Below, in pieces: positions 42,169-45,788 of a stretch of 45,788 nucleotides of DNA (position 1 is the stretch's first letter; every line of letters starts with the position of its first letter). A program made the translations under genes and the position numbers. Source of the DNA: Saprospiraceae bacterium (GTDB lineage Bacteria; Bacteroidota; Bacteroidia; Chitinophagales; Saprospiraceae); contig JANQLV010000056.1 of NCBI GenBank assembly GCA_028280415.1, positions 1 to 45,788 on the forward strand, written 5' to 3'. Below the pieces are notes generated by a model. That model ran no database searches. It had not been told where the DNA came from and saw only the letters and a list, made by a program, of their open reading frames with translations.

Positions 42169-44055
42169 ATGTATAACAACATGCTACGAAAGAATTTACT
42201 TTTCATTTTTTTTGGATTACTCAGTTGCGCCCTCTCCGCACAGCACGAAGGAGATATTTGGTATTTTGGTAAAAACTTTGGCCTTGATTTTCGCATGGGA
42301 GAACCCGTTTTACTGAAAGACGGGGCCATGAATACCCACGAGGGTTGCGCCAGTATATCCGATGCAAAAGGGAACCTTTTATTTTATACGGACGGGGTTA
42401 ATGTCTGGAATCGGAATCACGAAGTCATGCCCAACGGTACAGGCCTGGACGGGCATGTTTCAGCTACGCAATCGGCGGTGATTGTTCCCAAGCCAAGAAG
42501 TCGTTCGACCTATTATATTTTCACGATTGATGCGGCCGAGAATGATTTGCGAGGTGGTTTAAAATATACCGAAATTAATATGATCGCAGACGGTGGTCTC
42601 GGGGATGTGAAGTACAAGAACAAAGCGCTATTTCCAAATACCTGCGAAAAAATAACAGCAGTAGTCAACCAAAACCAAAAGGATTTTTGGGTCATCACCC
42701 ACGAATGGAACTCCAATCGTTTTGTTTGTTATAATGTCACTGAAAAAGGCGTTGAAGAAGCACCGTATATCTCGGAAGCAGGTACAGCCGTCAAAGGAAA
42801 TCCTCAAAATGGGGCAGGTTATTTAAAAGCTTCGCCTAAAGGAGATATCCTGGCTATGACCTTTTACGAAGAAAACCGGGTAGAATTATTCGATTTTGAT
42901 AATTCTACCGCAGAGGTAAAAAAGCGTTTTAAACTCCCGGCAAAAACACCCGGAGCTTATGGTGTGGAGTTTTCTCCTAATGGCGAAAGATTATATATAG
43001 GTTCTTTCGAAACCGGAGTCATTGAGCAATATAATTTGAATCTCCCTGATAAAAAGGCAATTATAAAATCTCGCTATGAAATCAACAAACCTTCCAATTT
43101 CAACCTTGGAGCGATACAGGTAGGCCCTGATGGTCGAATTTATACTTCCAACCTGCATGGAGCCTATATCGGCGTCATTTTAAATCCCAATTCCTATGGC
43201 ACAAGAACCAGGTATAATACCCGTAAGATTAAAATAGGTAAAAATAACGGCAGGCTTGGTTTACCAACTTTTATACAGACTTATTTCTCGGAAGGTTCTA
43301 CTAAAAAACGCAAATTAAAACCCAAGCCAGGCTCAGAGCCTGTAGTGACTCAGACACAAACGACAACAGAAGAACCCGAAGCTGAAGTTCCTGTTCCAAG
43401 ACCAATGCCCTTATATCTCACTGTATTGGTCAAAGAAAAGATTTTTGCCGATCCGGATGATCCCAATAGTGAGGTTTTAGGTTTAAAAGCCCTTGATCAG
43501 GTGCGTTTAGATATGGATACGGGTAAAAAACAGTTGAATTATCAATTAAAAGAGGACGGTAAAAAAAGACTTCGGCTCAACCCCAAAGCCAGTTACAAAT
43601 TTCTCGCAAACCGCAACGGTTATCTGACTAATCATGCACATTTTGTTCCCGAGGAAGGTATTGAAAATCAGACTTTGGAAATCATACTCGAAAAGATTTT
43701 CAAAGAGAAAGAAATTGTACTCGAAAATATCTATTACGATTATGACAAAGCTAATCTGAGATCAGAAGCCTTTCCGGAACTGGAAAAATTACTTCGGATC
43801 TTAGAAGATAATACAGATATCCGAGTGCAGATATCTTCTCATACGGACTGCCGGGGCGAAGAGAAATACAATGAAAAACTTTCTCAGGATCGGGCTCAAT
43901 CAGTGGTTGACTATCTCGTATCCAATGGTATCAATGCCAGTCGCTTAGTCGCTAAGGGTTACGGTGAAAATCTTCCTGCTAATGATTGTTCCTGTACTTC
44001 TTGTAATGAAGATCAACATCAACAAAATCGACGGACGACGTTTAAGATTTTATAG
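42169..44055 (+). CDS. Beta-propeller (PD40-like) protein with OmpA C-terminal domain
   Basis: 628 aa from the ATG at 42169; the frame is open to 42061, but only starts at 42169 or 42181 give a proper signal peptide (LLFIFFGLLSCALSAQ). The first 350 residues form a beta-propeller-like repeat region (GDIWYFGKNFGLDF, GNLLFYTDGVNVWN, YLKASPKGDILAMTFYEENRVELFDFD, VEFSPNGERLYIGSFETGVIEQYNL). A Lys/Pro/Thr/Glu linker follows, then a carboxypeptidase-regulatory-like beta domain, and an OmpA domain (last 110 residues: YYDYDKANLRSEAFPELEKLL, SSHTDCRGEEKYNEKLSQDRA, NRRTTFKIL) with a Cys-rich insert CSCTSC. Similar proteins are common next to PorP/SprF partners of T9SS gliding systems, but no such partner is adjacent. 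Confidence 0.85.
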   Translation: MYNNMLRKNLLFIFFGLLSCALSAQHEGDIWYFGKNFGLDFRMGEPVLLKDGAMNTHEGCASISDAKGNLLFYTDGVNVWNRNHEVMPNGTGLDGHVSATQSAVIVPKPRSRSTYYIFTIDAAENDLRGGLKYTEINMIADGGLGDVKYKNKALFPNTCEKITAVVNQNQKDFWVITHEWNSNRFVCYNVTEKGVEEAPYISEAGTAVKGNPQNGAGYLKASPKGDILAMTFYEENRVELFDFDNSTAEVKKRFKLPAKTPGAYGVEFSPNGERLYIGSFETGVIEQYNLNLPDKKAIIKSRYEINKPSNFNLGAIQVGPDGRIYTSNLHGAYIGVILNPNSYGTRTRYNTRKIKIGKNNGRLGLPTFIQTYFSEGSTKKRKLKPKPGSEPVVTQTQTTTEEPEAEVPVPRPMPLYLTVLVKEKIFADPDDPNSEVLGLKALDQVRLDMDTGKKQLNYQLKEDGKKRLRLNPKASYKFLANRNGYLTNHAHFVPEEGIENQTLEIILEKIFKEKEIVLENIYYDYDKANLRSEAFPELEKLLRILEDNTDIRVQISSHTDCRGEEKYNEKLSQDRAQSVVDYLVSNGINASRLVAKGYGENLPANDCSCTSCNEDQHQQNRRTTFKIL

Positions 44056-44295
44056 CAGGATAGTGGAAAATTGAGTGCCAAGTTTGGATAGATGATTTAG
44101 AAGAACAGAGCTATCACCGGAATTCTACAATTCTGAATAGATGATAAAGGAATCCCTGATCTTTTACTCGATAAAAAGACAGGGTGAGCAAGTATGATTC
44201 AGGCCTGGCTCAATCCACCTATATACTTCATTGATTATTGCTTAACTTGTCATTTATTTTAAAGAGCTATCATTTTTAAACTAAAACAAAGGCAA

Positions 44296-45788
44296 ATGAA
44301 ATCTAAGCTTTACATTAAAATTTTTCTACTCTTATCATTTTTTTTCCTTTATCAGTCTGTCGGATTTACGCAATGTGCGCTCCCAACACCACAAATTGAT
44401 CTGGACGCTAATAATGTCAGTGCTCGCTTGCTGATAGGTGGGGATCTTTGGTGGGACGGAGCTGACGGCAGGTACATCGTGCCTAAAGCCTCGCAGGTCT
44501 CTGCTATTTTTGCCGGAGGATTATGGATGGGGGGGCTTGATCCCGGAGGTAATCTCAAACTGGCGGCTCAAACCTATGGAACATCAAGTGGGAGAACAGA
44601 TTATTATTCCGGCCCATTAAGTGAAACTGGTGAGACCAGTTCGAACCAATGCGATAATTTTGATCGTTTCTGGAGAATGAATGCCCAGGATATCAATGAA
44701 CACCTTGCTGATTATGATGACAATGGTGTCATCGATGGGCCCGTACCTACCAATGTTTTAGCCTGGCCAGGTTTAGGAAATCCGGAGTTTTTTGAACAAA
44801 ATGGATTTGATTTACCGGATACTGCTCCGGGCTTAGCGCCATTCTTCGACAGAAATGCTAATGGTATTTATGAACCTATGGAAGGAGATTATCCGTTGAT
44901 AAAAGATGCTGATCAGGCTCGCTGGTGGGTATTCAATGATGCCGGTAATATCCATACCTCTTCCCAGGGTGATCCATTAAAAATGGAAGTTCAGGTATTG
45001 GCTTATTCTTACAGTTCCACGCAAGCCAGTATTAATAATACTACCTTTTACGATTATAAATTCATCAGTAGAGGTACAGAAACCCTCGATAGTGCTTTTG
45101 TAGGTTTATGGATAGATTTTGATCTGGGATGTTTTATAGACGATTATGTCGGATGTATTCCGGATAAAAATATCGGTTATGTATATAATAGTGACCCGCT
45201 TGATGGCATCACGAGCTGCAGTGATTGTCAAGGAGTGAATACTTATTGTGAAGATATTCCCATCGTCGGTGTCAAATTACTCGAAGGTATTAAAGACATT
45301 GAAAACGGAAACCTGGTTGACCGCGGGATGTCTTCTTTTAGTGTTTATAACAACGGAGGGGCGAATCCACCACCGCCACCTGGCACCAGTGACCCAAGTG
45401 ATCCGGGCCAGTACTATAATCTCTTAAATGGAGTATGGCCGGATGGTACACCTCTAACCACAGGAGGCAATGGTTATAATCCGGGCAGTACAGATATTAC
45501 TAAATATCTTTTCCCCGGAGCGCCGAACGATAATAATGAATGGTCCATGTGTTCCGAAAACCTGCCTGAGACGGATCAAAGAGTAGTAATGGGCTCTGGT
45601 CCATTTACCATTCAGCCCGGACAGGTTAATTCGATGAGTTTCGCAGTAGTTTATGCGGATGGTATTACTTATCCATGCCCCGATCTTGACCCTTTTATAA
45701 CTGCCGCGGATGAGGTACAGGATTTTTATGATGGGCTCATTCTATCTAATGAGGAACTAGCATCCAGGCCCGCTAACATTGAAATATC
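44296..45788 (+). CDS. Large secreted protein, 3' end outside the window
   Basis: Open for 497 codons from the ATG at 44296 to the window edge with no stop, so at least this long. Signal peptide about 1-26 (MKSKLYIKIFLLLSFFFLYQ, cut near GFTQ). The mature part is rich in G, D, N and aromatic residues, with DLWWDGADGRYIVPK, AIFAGGLWMGGLDPGGNLKLAAQTYG and FVGLWIDFDLGCFIDDYVGC, and short calcium-loop-like stretches (DYDDNGVIDGP, DRNANGIYEPMEGDYP). This is the type of long Saprospiria/Cytophagia exoprotein that ends in a T9SS sorting domain; the tail cannot be checked here. No enzymatic motif was recognised. Confidence 0.82.
   Translation, partial: MKSKLYIKIFLLLSFFFLYQSVGFTQCALPTPQIDLDANNVSARLLIGGDLWWDGADGRYIVPKASQVSAIFAGGLWMGGLDPGGNLKLAAQTYGTSSGRTDYYSGPLSETGETSSNQCDNFDRFWRMNAQDINEHLADYDDNGVIDGPVPTNVLAWPGLGNPEFFEQNGFDLPDTAPGLAPFFDRNANGIYEPMEGDYPLIKDADQARWWVFNDAGNIHTSSQGDPLKMEVQVLAYSYSSTQASINNTTFYDYKFISRGTETLDSAFVGLWIDFDLGCFIDDYVGCIPDKNIGYVYNSDPLDGITSCSDCQGVNTYCEDIPIVGVKLLEGIKDIENGNLVDRGMSSFSVYNNGGANPPPPPGTSDPSDPGQYYNLLNGVWPDGTPLTTGGNGYNPGSTDITKYLFPGAPNDNNEWSMCSENLPETDQRVVMGSGPFTIQPGQVNSMSFAVVYADGITYPCPDLDPFITAADEVQDFYDGLILSNEELASRPANIEI

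Noticed and set aside
1-45788. CRISPR arrays, insertion sequences, rRNA genes, known riboswitches
   Set aside because: No regularly spaced repeats, transposase-like proteins, rRNA segments or recognisable riboswitch cores were found on reading both strands.

Overview
This 45.8 kb window is a piece of a Bacteroidota chromosome, most likely from a marine or environmental Saprospiria/Lewinella-like lineage. Three things point there. Several secreted proteins end in type IX secretion (T9SS) sorting domains. Start codons generally lack Shine-Dalgarno sequences. The recognisable promoters follow the Bacteroidota pattern (TTTG, 19-20 nt, TAnnTTTG); the clearest are in front of tRNA-Arg, murB and a T9SS gene at 34.4 kb. 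The genus is inferred, not shown. No insertion sequence, prophage or CRISPR array was seen. The content is mostly ordinary core genome, with small accessory pockets.

Layout. 0-2 kb: an M15-type peptidase with an EF-hand-like loop and a heptose-7-phosphate kinase-like PfkB enzyme. 2.4-4.8 kb: a PA-domain T9SS protein, ending at a bidirectional terminator shared with the convergent lysA - histidine-phosphatase lipoprotein - valS operon (minus strand, 9.5 to 4.9 kb). 9.8-14.2 kb: an ECF sigma factor with a membrane-bound putative anti-sigma partner, convergent with a large TPR hybrid two-component regulator. 14.7-17.2 kb (minus): two GNAT-fold proteins and an inorganic pyrophosphatase with a hydrophobic N-terminus. 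17.4-18.9 kb: a small arsenosugar cassette (AhpD/CMD-like protein plus radical SAM ArsS) behind a perfect palindrome that overlaps its candidate promoter. 19.1-21.0 kb: a TerC-family membrane protein and an OmpA-type lipoprotein. 21.4-24.8 kb: a pappalysin-like M43 metalloprotease with a T9SS tail, then three lipoproteins (DUF6438 plus a protease-prodomain-like domain, YiiX-like papain fold, YCII fold).

24.9-34.1 kb is an envelope-biogenesis block: lptD (minus), a cell-wall amidase and an MlaD/MCE protein (plus), then murB, a small membrane protein and an MsbA-like ABC exporter (minus). 34.4-36.5 kb holds two tandem paralogous T9SS proteins. 36.5-39.3 kb (minus) holds a GMC/long-chain alcohol oxidase-like flavoprotein and an acyl-ACP thioesterase. 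39.5-45.8 kb holds a SPOR-like/OmpA protein, tRNA-Arg(UCG) with its own promoter and terminator, a structured noncoding stretch, an EEP-family lipoprotein, a beta-propeller/OmpA protein and a large secreted protein cut by the window edge.

The genes mostly serve the cell surface: LPS assembly, peptidoglycan synthesis and turnover, OmpA anchoring and T9SS export. No wholly new system is evident. The best leads are the palindrome-controlled arsenosugar cassette without arsM, the predicted near-leaderless murB transcript, the lipoprotein cluster with the DUF6438-prodomain fusion, and the EF-hand-bearing M15 peptidase.
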